Below are positions 32,316 to 43,449 of a DNA stretch of 64,000 nucleotides, piece by piece. Below the pieces are notes generated by a model. The model was given only the letters and a program-made list of their open reading frames with translations, did not search any database and was not told the DNA's origin. Within the stretch, counting starts at the first letter, position 1, and every line of letters starts with the position of its first letter. The translations under genes were made by a program, and so were the position numbers. This DNA is from Lunularia cruciata (taxonomy: Eukaryota; Streptophyta; Marchantiopsida; Lunulariales; Lunulariaceae): the NCBI GenBank assembly GCA_948567375.1, contig OX419756.1:36372552-36436551 (forward strand), given 5' to 3'.

Positions 32316-33884
32316 TAGGGCCTGAGATACAGGCTAATACCGAGTACCACTCCGAGTAAACCCATTGCGTACTACAAGGCTAACTCCTTTGGAATCTCCA
32401 AAGAACTCCGTTGTGACAAAGTAACCACAACAGCAAACCCAAACTACCAACTGCAACCGCAAGTACCCCACCAAGTGCCAACACCACCACGTGCCAACAC
32501 CACCAAGTGCCAATACCAACTAAGCACCACCCACTAATGTAACTCTAACCAAGATAACTACACTAGAGGAAAGGGCAACCTGTAACATACCATCATAACA
32601 CGCACTCTCACGATCTGCAGGTCATCACTTCCTGCCTCACCGGAGAGAAACAAAGGTAGTCTGACTGGTCATCACTCCAGCCTCACCACCGAGAGCACAC
32701 CAGAGCACCAACGCTCAAAAGTTAGGGCACCTCACACAAACGTGGTGCACAAACAAGAAGTAGAGAATGGAGGGGATCCAATCACAAGAAATCTAAACGA
32801 AAACCCTCCATCTCATAACACAACACGGGACTGACTCTGCCACCATTTGGCATTTGACATAAGAGAAGTTTGTATCTAAGTCCTAAGCTACCAGGATCAC
32901 CAAGAATGGGATCAAATTGCCTTTCCTAGCCAAAGCTACATGTGTATAGATAACAGTGGCACAATCACTAGGACAACAAGTGAGGGTGGACCAGTTGGCT
33001 AGGGCACCAGTCTAGGAACAAGAGATCTAGGGGTCAAACCCTGTTGCACACAATCTAGCATGAAAGGCAGATTTTGCCAACCAATGACCAAGATCTACTC
33101 TAAACTAGCTAGCCTTACACCAGCAAGCTGGCCCTTCTAGGCCTTCGTAGCCTCTCATAGCCCACAGCCCTATGCTTTGAAGCCTCTAAATGCCAAAATT
33201 CAGCCAAATGAGGCCTTTCTTGTTGCCACTTTGAACCTCCTCCAAAATTGGCAAAACTTCTCCAAACTAGCAAAACTCCTCCAAATTTGGCCAAAATCTG
33301 ACATAAATCACAACCAAAATTTGACATAAACCCTAAAGTTGGTTGTCTGCCAAATCCCCCGCTAACTTTCCTCTCGAGCCAAATTGACAACACGGGTTTT
33401 TCCAAATCACAAATTCATGAGAAGAGCTTCCCAACTCCACCTTCAATTTGACTTTCTGAGCCAAACTCGCAACAAATTGGTCCTGCTTTCACCTCTTGAG
33501 CTCAAAATCACAACCACTGCTTGAAATTTGCTCCTTCTTTGCTTGAAATTTGGCCAGTACTTTCGCCTAACTGCCAAATCTGCATCAATTGAACGAGCTT
33601 CTGCACACTAGTGAAACACTAAACTTGAATCGAGCTACCAACGATCCACCGAGCCTTCACCTCTTGAGCTCAAAATCACAACCACTACTTGAAATTTGCT
33701 CCTTCTTTGCTTGAAATTTGGCCAGTACTTTCGCCTAACTGCCAAATCTGCATCAATTGAACAAGCTTCTGCACACTAGGGAAACACTAAACTTGAATCG
33801 AGCTACCAACGATCCACCGAGCTTGGAGATACCACCAACACTCAAGTTCTTGCACCCAATTTCCCCCTGACTTCACTTCTCTGA
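32316..33884 (-). other. Family D (copy D0) leader, with tandem duplication
   Basis: Long untranslated leader between the 5' LTR and gag. It holds a 168-bp head-to-tail duplication (33,488-33,655 and 33,656-33,823). No ORF with recognisable content. The first bases after the LTR end (TCAGAGAAGTG on the minus strand) are where a primer site should be, but no clear tRNA match starting TGG is seen. Confidence 0.6.
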
Positions 33885-34337
33885 TGTAATCAGATTGCTT
33901 ACCACTCTCAACTCAACACAACTTAGATCAGTACTTGATCTATCACTCTATAAACTGCCAACAATTGGGCACTGATTACAGTCAAGCCACACCCACTCAA
34001 GCATAGAGAATCCAAGTGACACTCGCCGGCCTCTGTCCACCATAGCCAGGAACTCGAAGGCTCAACATCAAAGAAGTGAGCTCTCTGGAGCTCACTTCAA
34101 AACTATACCCCTTGGACTCGAGCTAGCTCTGAAACCCTAACGGTCCCACTAACGGCACACTCGACGGTGCAAACAATGCAAAGTGAAAGTGGGCCCCACC
34201 GTGAAGTCAGTACCCCGAACACGAAATCTAACCTTCGGAAAGTAGTCTCTGAGAAACTATTGAAATAACTCTAACTACTATCACTGGAACTCCAATGTCC
34301 GAGCATCTAGATGCGGCACTACAAATTGCGTGACATT
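33885..34337 (-). repeat. Family D LTR 2, remaining 453 bp (5' LTR of D0)
   Basis: Minus-strand sequence from TGTCACGCAATTTG to ATTACA matching LTR 1 (18,965-19,411). Together with 19,413-19,519 it makes about 560 bp, the same length as LTR 1. Its outer edge at 34,337 is an inversion breakpoint. Confidence 0.82.
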
Positions 34338-35698
34338 GTCCATAAGTTGAAAGATTATCTCCATCATTAATCTTGAGACTAGCTGATGAAGGTGGCAATA
34401 TTTCTATAGTTGTACTAAGACTCTCTCCAAGATCCTTCACTTGAGTCTCCAAAAGTGCTTTTATTCCATAACACTCATGCTTTTTTGGAAGTCTTTCAAC
34501 CCCACAGACCACACACACCTCCTTGGTTTTTGATCTTCTCCCTCTTAGTCTTGGTGAAAAAGATCCAACATGCAAACCCAAGTCAAGTAATCCTATCTTT
34601 CCCTCAATCTCTTGCTTTCAAAGGTCAGTGGACATGAACTTGCCTTATGTTCCTTCTCTCCACATAGAAAGCACTTAGACTCACTCTTTCCTCCAAGTGG
34701 TGTAGGTTTTTGGATCCTCTCAACACTCTCTTCAAATTCTATTCTAAACTCTCTTTCCCTCAAATCCACCCTTACAATCACCTCAAACCCTCAAGGAACC
34801 TTACATAGTCTCAATTTCCACTCTTGATGACCCTCCATGTTCCCAAGATGAATCTAAATACTCAAACGTGCTTTTTGTTGCTCTCAAACTCCTCATGCAT
34901 AAGATCTCAACTCTGCAGAATTGACACTTCCTCACAATGTCACTCAACTCTCTCAACATGTATGTCATAGTCCTCTTATACTTTTCACACTTGATCACAA
35001 CTCCAAGGCAACACTCCTTGCAAAATTTCAGATCTTTTAATTGAGCCATTTGGCCTAGACACCTTTTTATTTAGCACACATATTTCAGATTTGGTCTTAA
35101 AACCACCCCCCTTCAATTTAAAAACTCATAACTCTTTGTGCAAGAATGATCTTTCTCTAATTTTTGTATCAATAGATAGGATATAATGCACCAAATTTTC
35201 TTAGAAATTTTTAGGAGAATCTATTGAAAATTGAAGAAATGGAAATTTTTGTACAATTTTCCAGAAAGTGTGCAATTGCGGGAGCAATTCACCCTATCAA
35301 CTTTCAAAAATTCTAACCCAATGTGCATAGTAGCTCTCACAATAACTTCAATTGTGCTAATTGAAGGATAACCCAAGGTATCATGTGTAGAAATTCCAAG
35401 TCCAGATCTCAAATTTGAGATTTTGTCCAAAATCACCTTAATCCCCAAAATCTGCAATCCACCTCACACAATCTCTCCAAATCCTCTCACGTGTACAAGA
35501 TGTACAAAATCACCTCAAAGACATAATAATTAACTACAGGGTATACAAATGGTTCCAAGTTCTCTAATATAAGTTCAGCACTCTCCTCTCCTAAAGTTCT
35601 CTCCAAGTGAACTCTCATAGCCTCCTTTTGTCTAATATAGAATTGTATGCGGAAGATTATCTTGCCTTCTAGAGAGGTCCCAGCAACGGAACCAAAAA
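34338..35698 (-). pseudogene. B2 leader with zinc-knuckle ORF (inversion-separated)
   Basis: Leader of element B2, parallel to 12,360-13,718 of B1. It has a minus-strand ORF (34,781-34,593, then a frameshift into 34,581-34,338) containing a complete CX2CX4HX4C knuckle (C-F-L-C-G-E-K-E-H-K-A-S-S-C, about 34,650-34,695) and a second C-x2-C...H-x-C group. Near the LTR there is another small frame with the block L-E-N-L-E-P-F-V. A similar block occurs just before gag, which suggests an internal duplication in the leader. Confidence 0.7.
35677..35694 (-). promoter_or_regulatory. Primer-binding site, complementary to tRNA-Glu 3' end
   Basis: On the minus strand, TGGTTCCGTTGCTGGGAC begins five bases inside the LTR. 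It is the complement of a 3' end ...CAACGGA-A-CCA. The acceptor stem UCCGUUG/CAACGGA is that of plant nuclear tRNA-Glu. One mismatch to the usual plant tRNA-Glu is inferred from memory of that tRNA. Confidence 0.7.
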
Positions 35699-36387
35699 TG
35701 TGAGCCAGCTTATCTTTCACTCGGGATAAACCTCTAATGGATATTATGGTAGCGCACCCTGGACTAAGAAGGCAAGGAACTCCAACTCCATCATACTCCT
35801 CCAAGGCTAACACTCCAAGATGCAAGATATTGCTCACTAGAGAACTCAATGAGAGAGAGATAGTTGCAAATGAAAGGATGATGAGTACCTTCTCACCCCT
35901 AGTTTATAAACTTGTGAAATAGTTACACACCAAAGTTATTAATTACTAGAGTAACTCAAGTTACTAGGCTAAAAGTCAAATAAAGTCAAAAAGCTAACGG
36001 AATATCCATCCACATGGGCATGTTCCACTAAGCATGTGATCTTATCTTGACCCAACTACTAAATCAATGATTCCTTCACATGGGCTATCCTTGGACTATA
36101 GAAGAATCCAAAAAAAAGGCTTGTGGGGCCCAAGAGTTCTCAACTCTTTCCTCAAAGCCAAACACTTAGGAATAATGCCAAGTAAACACACTAGAATCCA
36201 AAATAGTGGTGCTCATCTTTTCTACTTCCTTTAAATTAAGGTCCCCTCTATCTTAGCTTTGACTAACTTTAGCTAATCATGACTAATGTAGAACCATCCT
36301 TTATCTCTATATAAATAATATCTCTCAAGTATTTGTAATACTAAGCTAAATATCATAATACCACACACGTGCACAAATGGGTGTTAA
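35699..36387 (-). repeat. Family B LTR (5' LTR of B2)
   Basis: TGTGAGCCAGC...GTGTTAA on the + strand. It is followed by AGTAC/GTAC, which pairs with GTACC at 25,586 as the target duplication when the inversion is undone. Confidence 0.88.
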
Positions 36388-38979
36388 AGTACAATGGCTC
36401 TGAGCTGCCCAACAAGGTTCACCACTACCATTGGTGACCTATCAACCACTACCACTACATGAGATGACACCCTGCATTTGGAATATCATTGATAGTAAGG
36501 TGGACTAGTTGTTGACTTCCATCATAAGCACATTGTAAAACCTCTCTAAGTAAGAGGTTTATCCATTAGAAACAAAGATGATAAGCCCATGATCCAAATC
36601 TAATTCTAATATTATGGTAGGTCCCATCCAAGAATGGACCTTATCTGTACTTACCATCACCCATGTGCAAAAACACCTATCAAAGGGATGTTCTCCAAAA
36701 TGTAGACTAGAGAAATGGCCTGATAAACTTGGAGATGTCATAATATATGTAACGTCTCCCAAAACACACTAGAATAGGAATCCTATAGACCTTAACCCTC
36801 GCTAGCATGGGTATGTCCTTGACATGGTCATCTTGAAATTACCAAATGAATGGGACCGTATCTCTCTAGATCATACATCCCCAATAAGGAAATATCTATT
36901 GGTATGATCTTCTAATAACACTTGATTGTTGACATTGGTAGTAACTTAGGATACAGATAATCCAAGTGTGCCCAATGATGTAGAGAGACTCACCTAGCAG
37001 ACTCATCTCTCTCCACCTTTGAACATGTATGCTTGCTTGTAGTATTGTAGCTAGTCCAATGTTAATTACCAAACAATTGCAATCAGTATACTCCCTTTTT
37101 TGGATATTGCCAAGCAATAAGTGTGGTATCTAAAGATGATAATGTAATATGCTTTGGAAACTCATCCTCATACTAGTCTTTTGGTGATACAAAGGCTCCA
37201 CTCCAAGCCTACTACACCAAGTGATCCACATGTTGCTACAATGCTTCTTCAGAACTCCATAATGAAATATCCAAGGTGGATAGAACAATCTCAATCATAC
37301 TCCAAATCCAAGTGATCTCCTTTGGTATTGGAGTATCCTCCAATGGGTGTTCTCCTCCAATTAGTGACCAAGCCAAGTAACAAAACCACTCAAAGTTGAA
37401 AATTGATGCCATACTCCTTACTTGTAGTGAGCCAAGATTGCCACTACTAAGCCGTATTGGTAGATGACATACACATCCCTTACTTGATTTCCAACTTGGC
37501 CTATAGGAAGTTGTTTCTTCACAATAGTCAATATTGAAACCTATGAAATATACCATTGTTCCACCAACTAGTACATCATATGACTCTACTATTGTTGCAA
37601 TGGCCTAAGGTCTATCACAAAGTTATCAATTGGATTACTAGGCAGAATCTAAACAATGATACTACTACATGCTACTCACTTGTGATGTATTATGTGGAAC
37701 TACTTCCTAGAAATGATTGGATCTAAAATGGATACCTCTCCGCATTGACCTTCCATAGCCCAATACCAATAAATACAATCTTTCCCAACATAAGAGGCTA
37801 TACACCAGATTCTAATAAGACAATCTATTTTATATTGACCTTCCATGAAGGTATCACCAAATGGAAAATCCTACTCTAGTTGTCTAGAAAGATAACTTTA
37901 AGTGTGACTTGACTTGCTCAAATGTAGGTCTAAATGGTAACTCCTCTAACCTAGTAGCTAGTACTTGCATAAACCATTGGTAATTGAATGGATCCCATGC
38001 TCCTCAACATAGTCAACTCCATCATCAACAACCTCTGCTCTAGAAGCATGAATCATATCATTCCTACTTTCACAAAGGTTGGTAGCCAACCAAAACACTA
38101 GAGTTGGATCAACTCTCAATGTAAACATGTCAATGGTTGAGAACAAAGGGGAACACATAATCAACTAAGTGGCCCCTAACATTGTGCTTAACTGAGTGAT
38201 AGGTGATTGACTAATATCTAGTTAATCATACATTCCATCACCACCTGCACTAGATGTCATTTGTAATACCTCAAAGAGTGTGAAAGACTAGGGGAGTCTA
38301 ACTTGTCTACTAGCCTCTCCTCTTTGTGGGTCCAACTCCATAGATGCCCCTCTAGGCTTTGGAGGACATATTTCACTCCTAGTCACTATCATGGATACAT
38401 CTACCTATGTTGCTCTACATATGAAGTCAAGGTCATCTTTATCACCAACATAAGAAGTGGAAGCCTTGGCACTTAAATTTGATCTCCTTTGGGCTATAGC
38501 ATAGCCAATCTCTATTCTAATTGCTCAATTTTAGTAGTTATGGTTGTATCAGAAGTAAAGGCAAGTATTGGGCCCCTACTAGGTGTAGGTCCTTTGCCAC
38601 CTTGTCCTCCATGACCTAGAGCTCCTCTAATACTTGCAATAGCAACCTTACCACTCTATAACTTTAGGTGAAGGTCAAAGCATTGGTCATTGGTATGACC
38701 AAATCTATGGAAATGGTCACACTAACTTTGAGTTGGTTTTGGTGCTCCAAAGGTATCATACCACTACCCTACATGCACTCTCTCTTGTGGTGAGGTCCAC
38801 CACAAGTCCAACAAGCAATACTACCACCCACTAGCTATTGTTGACCAAACAATGATCTAAGTACATTAGACACTCCACTCACTCTCTAAGATCATAATTT
38901 TCCACTTTGCCCTCAAAAGCTAGCATGGTGTGGTACACTTTGTTGCACTCTAGAAAAAATAATAGTTGTAAATGAGTTC
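36388..38979 (-). pseudogene. Family D (copy D2) methyltransferase, protease and gag parts
   Basis: Minus-strand copy parallel to 28,800-31,440. The methyltransferase segment runs 36,400-37,560. The motif IV codons P-C-Q are intact here (CCA TGT CAA, complement of 36,819-36,827), unlike D0 and D1. A block equivalent to motif VI lies near 36,680-36,700 and H-S-W-M-G-P-T near 36,620-36,640. Protease-like and linker sequence follow (37,700-38,600), then the zinc-knuckle region (38,620-38,830). Frames are heavily broken. It is interrupted at 38,980 by a solo family B LTR. Confidence 0.78.
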
Positions 38980-39694
38980 TGTGAGCCGGCCTATCTCTCA
39001 CTCGGGATGAACATCTGATGGCTATTATGGTAGTGCACTATGGACTAAGAAGGCAAGGAACCCCAACTCCATCATACTCCTCCAAGGCTAACACTCCAAG
39101 ACTCAAGACATTGTTCACTAGAGGATTCAATGAGGGAAAGATAGTTGCAAATGAAAGGATGATAATTACCTCCTCACCCCTAGTTTATATACTTGTGAAA
39201 TGGTTACGTACCAAAGTTATTAATTACTAGAGTAACTCAAGTTACTAGGCTAAAAGTCAAGTAAAGTGAACAAGTAAAAAGGAATACCCATCCACGTGGG
39301 CATATTCCTCTAAACATGTGATCTTATCTTGAACCAACCACTAAGTCAATGATTCCTTCACATGGGCTATCCTTGGACTATAGAAGAATCCAAAACAAAA
39401 AGGCTTGCGGGCTTAAGAGTTCTCAACTCTTTCCTCAAAGTCAAACACCTAAGAATAATACCAAGTCAACACACTAGAATCCAAGATAGTGGTGCTCATC
39501 TTTTCCACTTCCTCTAAAGTAAGGTCCCCACTTCCTCTAAAGTAAGGTCCCCACTATCTTATTTATGATTAACTTTAGCTAATTATGACTAATGTAGAAC
39601 CATCTTTTATCTTTATATAAATATTATCTCTCAAGTATTTGTAATACCAAGCTAAATATCATAATACCACACACATGCACAAATGGGTGTTATA
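38980..39694 (-). mobile_element. Solo LTR of family B with 5-bp target duplication
   Basis: A single ~714-bp family B LTR in the D2 gag region. GTTCT (38,976-38,980) before and GTTCT (39,695-39,699) after form the target duplication, with one ambiguous base at each edge. Deleting the LTR restores the D2 sequence to match D0 at 31,440-31,460. A tandem duplication of CCACTTCCTCTAAAGTAAGGTCC lies at about 39,507-39,552. It was formed by LTR-LTR recombination after insertion. Confidence 0.9.
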
Positions 39695-42048
39695 GTTCTC
39701 CCTACCAAATAAGGTGTCATCACTCTCTCCTCTACCATATTGAACTCAATATGCACAACCAAAGTAAACACCACAACCAAACTAACAACCACCACCAAAG
39801 TTGGTGAGGTAGCCTACACCAACATAGCATCACGTACTCTATTGCAACTCCTTGTCTAGTATCTCATACCAAAATTGTACTGCTTGGACCTCAATAACTC
39901 TTTGAGTGAAATTGATCAGCCGTCTCATGCAAGTATATCCCTTGCATAGGGTCTCTAGCCTTCTATTGGAACTCCTCCAAGCTCTTTAGCTTGTCAGTCC
40001 GCACTCTTGGTTGTTCTACCTCATGCATTGGAAGAACTCCGCTAGTTGGTTGAACCTTGGTATTGCACCACCTCTTGCAATGTTATGTCCACTTATAGTA
40101 GCACCATCTTCAACTAGTGCACCTCCAATAGATACACCAATACTACTTGAGCTAGAACTTATGAGTATTGCTGATCTACTTCTAGAAATTGAGCTTGAAA
40201 TGAAGGATATGTAGTTTGTAGATCAATTTTGTCTCCATGGCTCAATCTACTCCAAGTGAACTCTCTTGAACTCATGGTAGTCATCCATTGGTAGACCCTT
40301 CGATTGTTCACACAACCCCTTTCATGTCATGAAAGGTGTGAACAAAGTTGAGTTTTGTATCTATTGTAGATCACACAAACTCTTGGATACAATCATCCAA
40401 CTCAATGGTATCCATTATACCAAAGTAGTGCTTAGAACCCTTGGAGGCCCCATAAATCTTATCCATGTCCTACAATAATAGTGGACACATCAAGTGCATT
40501 CTCAACTAAATCAACTCTTCTGTCAAACTCCAAACCGGAATCAATCTCTTCCCTCACTAAGACCTAAGATAGAGGTTGACAAGCGCCACTCCTATAAACC
40601 CATTGTGTATTACATCAAAATCTACTTTGGAATCCCTTAAGAACTCCATCTTGATTATGTACTCCAAACCACAACATTAACCATTGAGTACCACCACCCA
40701 TTAATGTAACTCTAAATATGACAACTGTACTATGGGTAAGGGCAACCTATACCCTACCACCCCAACATTCACTCTCAAAATTTGTAGGCCATCATTTCTT
40801 ACCTCACCGTAGAGAAATATAAGTAGTTTGATTGGTCATCATCCTAGTCTCACTGCCAAGAGCACACTAGAGCACCAATGCTCTAATATCAAAGCATCTC
40901 ATACAAACATGGTGCACAAACAAGAAGTAGAGAATGTAGAGAGTCCAATTACAAGAAATCTAACTAATGATCCTCCATCTCACAAATAAAAAATGGACTG
41001 ACTCTATCACCATTTGGTATTTGACATAATAGTAGTGTCTATCTTCTTTTACACTACTAGGAATACCAACAATGGAATCAAACATGCTTTCCTAGCCAAA
41101 GTTACATGAGTATATGTATTCATCTACCAATCATTAGGACAACAAGTGGGGATCAATCAATTGGCTAAGGTACTAGTCTAGAAACCAAATATATGAGATT
41201 CAAACCCTAATACATGCAATCCTAAAGGGTTGATAGATTTTGCCAAAGGACTACCATAAAACCATCTAAACCAGCTAGCTTCATGCTAGCAAGCTTACTT
41301 GTTAGCCCTTTGTAGCCTCTCTAGCTCAACCCTATGTCTTGAAGTCTTTTAATGCTAAAATTCCACTAAATGAGACATTTCTTCTTGCCAAATTGAACCC
41401 TCTCAAAGTCTAGCTAACCTTGGCAAACTTGATTACTCCCTTCAAGACCTCGAGATGCCTCTCCATGTCTGGCCAATCTCCAATACTTGCTTTACCTCAA
41501 GGTTGGCCTCCAAATCAAACCTCCACCAACTCTAATAGAACTTTACTATAGTTGGTTGACCACCAAATCTTCTTCCAAATGCCAAATCTTGTCAATTTGA
41601 GATGATAGGGACCTCCAAATCCCTAATTGAAGAGAATAGGTTCTCAAATCCGCCTCCAATTTCACTCTCTTGCACTCAAATTGAACACCTATTGACTCAA
41701 ATTGATTTCAATTTTGAGAACTTTGTGCAGCATTTCCAAACACCATCCACTCAATTTTCAAGTAAATAGCAAACCAAGTAATGCTTCCACACACATCTCA
41801 AATTGAACACCTATTGACTCAAATTGATTTCAATTTTGAGAAATTTGTGCAGCATTTCCAAACACCATCCACTCAATTTTCAAATAAATAGCAAACCAAG
41901 TAATGCTTCCACACACATTCTTCTTAGAGAAATCCAATACCACAAACTATAGTTTCACAATCTAAAGTTCCAACTATCCACCAAGCTTGGAGATACCACC
42001 AACGGCTCAATTTCTTCATCCAATTTCCCGTGACTCTCACTTCTCTGA
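39695..42048 (-). pseudogene. Family D (copy D2) gag N-terminus and leader
   Basis: Continues D2 beyond the solo LTR: gag core (39,700-40,000), Ser/Gly-rich region (40,050-40,200) and the N-terminal gag block (40,400-40,570). The leader follows (40,600-42,048). The leader contains a 122-bp head-to-tail duplication (41,675-41,796 and 41,797-41,918), at a place comparable to the duplication in D0. No open frame of useful length remains. Confidence 0.75.
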
Positions 42049-42502
42049 TGAAATCAGATCAATACAAACTCAACTTGGATCAAAAACCAATCACTCAACT
42101 TAAGAAACTATCAACAATGTGCATTGATTACACTATCAAGCCAAAACACTCTCACTAATAGACTCCAAATGATACTCACCAGCCTTTGTTCATCACAACT
42201 AAGAACTCAAAGGCTAAACATCAAAGAAGTGAGCTATCTAGAGGTGTACTTTGAAGGTATACTCCTCTGACTCAACCTAGCACTCCAGCCCTAATGGTGT
42301 CATTGATGGCCCACCTGAAATGCAAACGATGTGATTGACACTAGCTCCAAGGGTATCATTAATAACCCTAACACAAAATCTAGCCACTATTAAGTAGCCT
42401 TTGAGCAATTACTTATAGAAGTATAATCGCCAGGACTAGTACTCTAGCGGCCTATCAAACTAGCTTTGGTATTGTAAATGGCATGACACCCTCTGTGCCA
42501 CA
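42049..42502 (-). repeat. Family D LTR (5' LTR of D2), with internal deletion
   Basis: Matches LTR 1/2 of D0 but lacks about 100 bp after the TGTGGCAC start, so TGTGGCAC is followed almost at once by TGTCATGCCATTT. Alternatively the LTR starts at TGTCATGCC. It marks the outer edge of D2. Confidence 0.7.
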
Positions 42503-42861
42503 ATACATACATACACAACTCTGAAGAAGACTCAACTAAGAGGTTTCCTTCCACTAACAAGCAATTAGTATATCATGTCCTTATGAGGAAAAAATACAAT
42601 AAAATAAAAAGAAAAATTGTTGTAAAAAGACGAGGATTATAACATATATATCAAAGATAATGCAAAAGCTTATTACATTGGATAATAAAAATCTACTTTT
42701 TCTTTCCTATTTTGTTACTATTCTAGAGAAAGGACTAGCTAGTGCAATCCATAAGAAAATCACCAACCATACAATCAAGTATAGGTTCGTACACCCAATT
42801 AGTGATTTATATATTTTGACATTCTAGGTGGATAGATCTCTCATTCAAACTTAACACAATT
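42503..42861. other. AT-rich spacer, nothing recognised
   Basis: Start of the less repetitive part of the window. No gene, repeat or hairpin seen. Confidence 0.4.
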
Positions 42862-43109
42862 TTACCTTCGAGATTTTATTCCTTTACGGAATCTTCCCCT
42901 CCTTGTTCTTGTTATCATATATCTTGTCGCGTTTCCCAATGTCACCTCAAAAAAGTCCATGTACTTGCCGTGATCAAGGGTATCACCTCCTGCAATATTG
43001 GAATACATAATATCTTGCGTACGAGCGTGCAGCAAACAATAATCAACCCGAATATTCTTCCTTTTGTTGTAACGGTTTGTACCGAGAATCACTAAGTCAC
43101 AGCAAATCT
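42862..43109 (-). CDS. Candidate exon of an unidentified minus-strand gene
   Basis: An open minus-strand stretch encodes about 80 residues with even composition: I-C-C-D-L-V-I-L-G-T-N, then H-A-R-T-Q-D-I, ending in an Arg/Lys-rich tail (R-T-R-R-G-R-F-R-K-G-I-K-S-R-R) and a stop. The frame continues upstream of the first Met to 43,109, where TTTCAG forms a plausible acceptor site. It could be the last exon of a host gene whose earlier exons I cannot find, or a chance frame. No family recognised. Confidence 0.3.
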
Positions 43110-43449
43110 GAAATTATGGATGTAAATTTTGTCCCTATACGTTTAACATCACTATGGCCAGAATCAACACTCCTTTTCTGGTAGTCAAAGTGATAAAGTT
43201 TAGTTCCGACCGTGAATAAGTATGTTTAGTTTAGTTGTTTGTTTTTTTTTTGTTTAGGTTTAGTTCCGATCGTGAATAAGTATGTCTCCTTGTCAAAGTG
43301 AACCCCTATTCTGAAACAACTGAATCCTGGCGTCAACGTTCATTTTTAACCAAAGTCATCTAAAAGTATCCTAGACTCGAGAAGACATCTCACACTCCGT
43401 TCATTTTATCCAGTTGCGTCGAATTAATAGTACGTCGCTCTTGTAAGAA
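43110..43449. other. Host spacer with a short local duplication
   Basis: No gene seen. A short repeat, GTTTAGTTCCGA(C/T)CGTGAATAAGTATGT, occurs twice (about 43,198 and 43,258). Confidence 0.5.

Noticed and set aside
34335-34337. LTR of D0 simply starting at TGTCACGC, with no inversion
   Set aside because: D4 and D2 do show LTRs beginning near this point. But the family B leader joins perfectly across the same breakpoint, LTR 1 has the extra 107 bp in register, and the GTAC evidence at 25,586/36,389 is independent.
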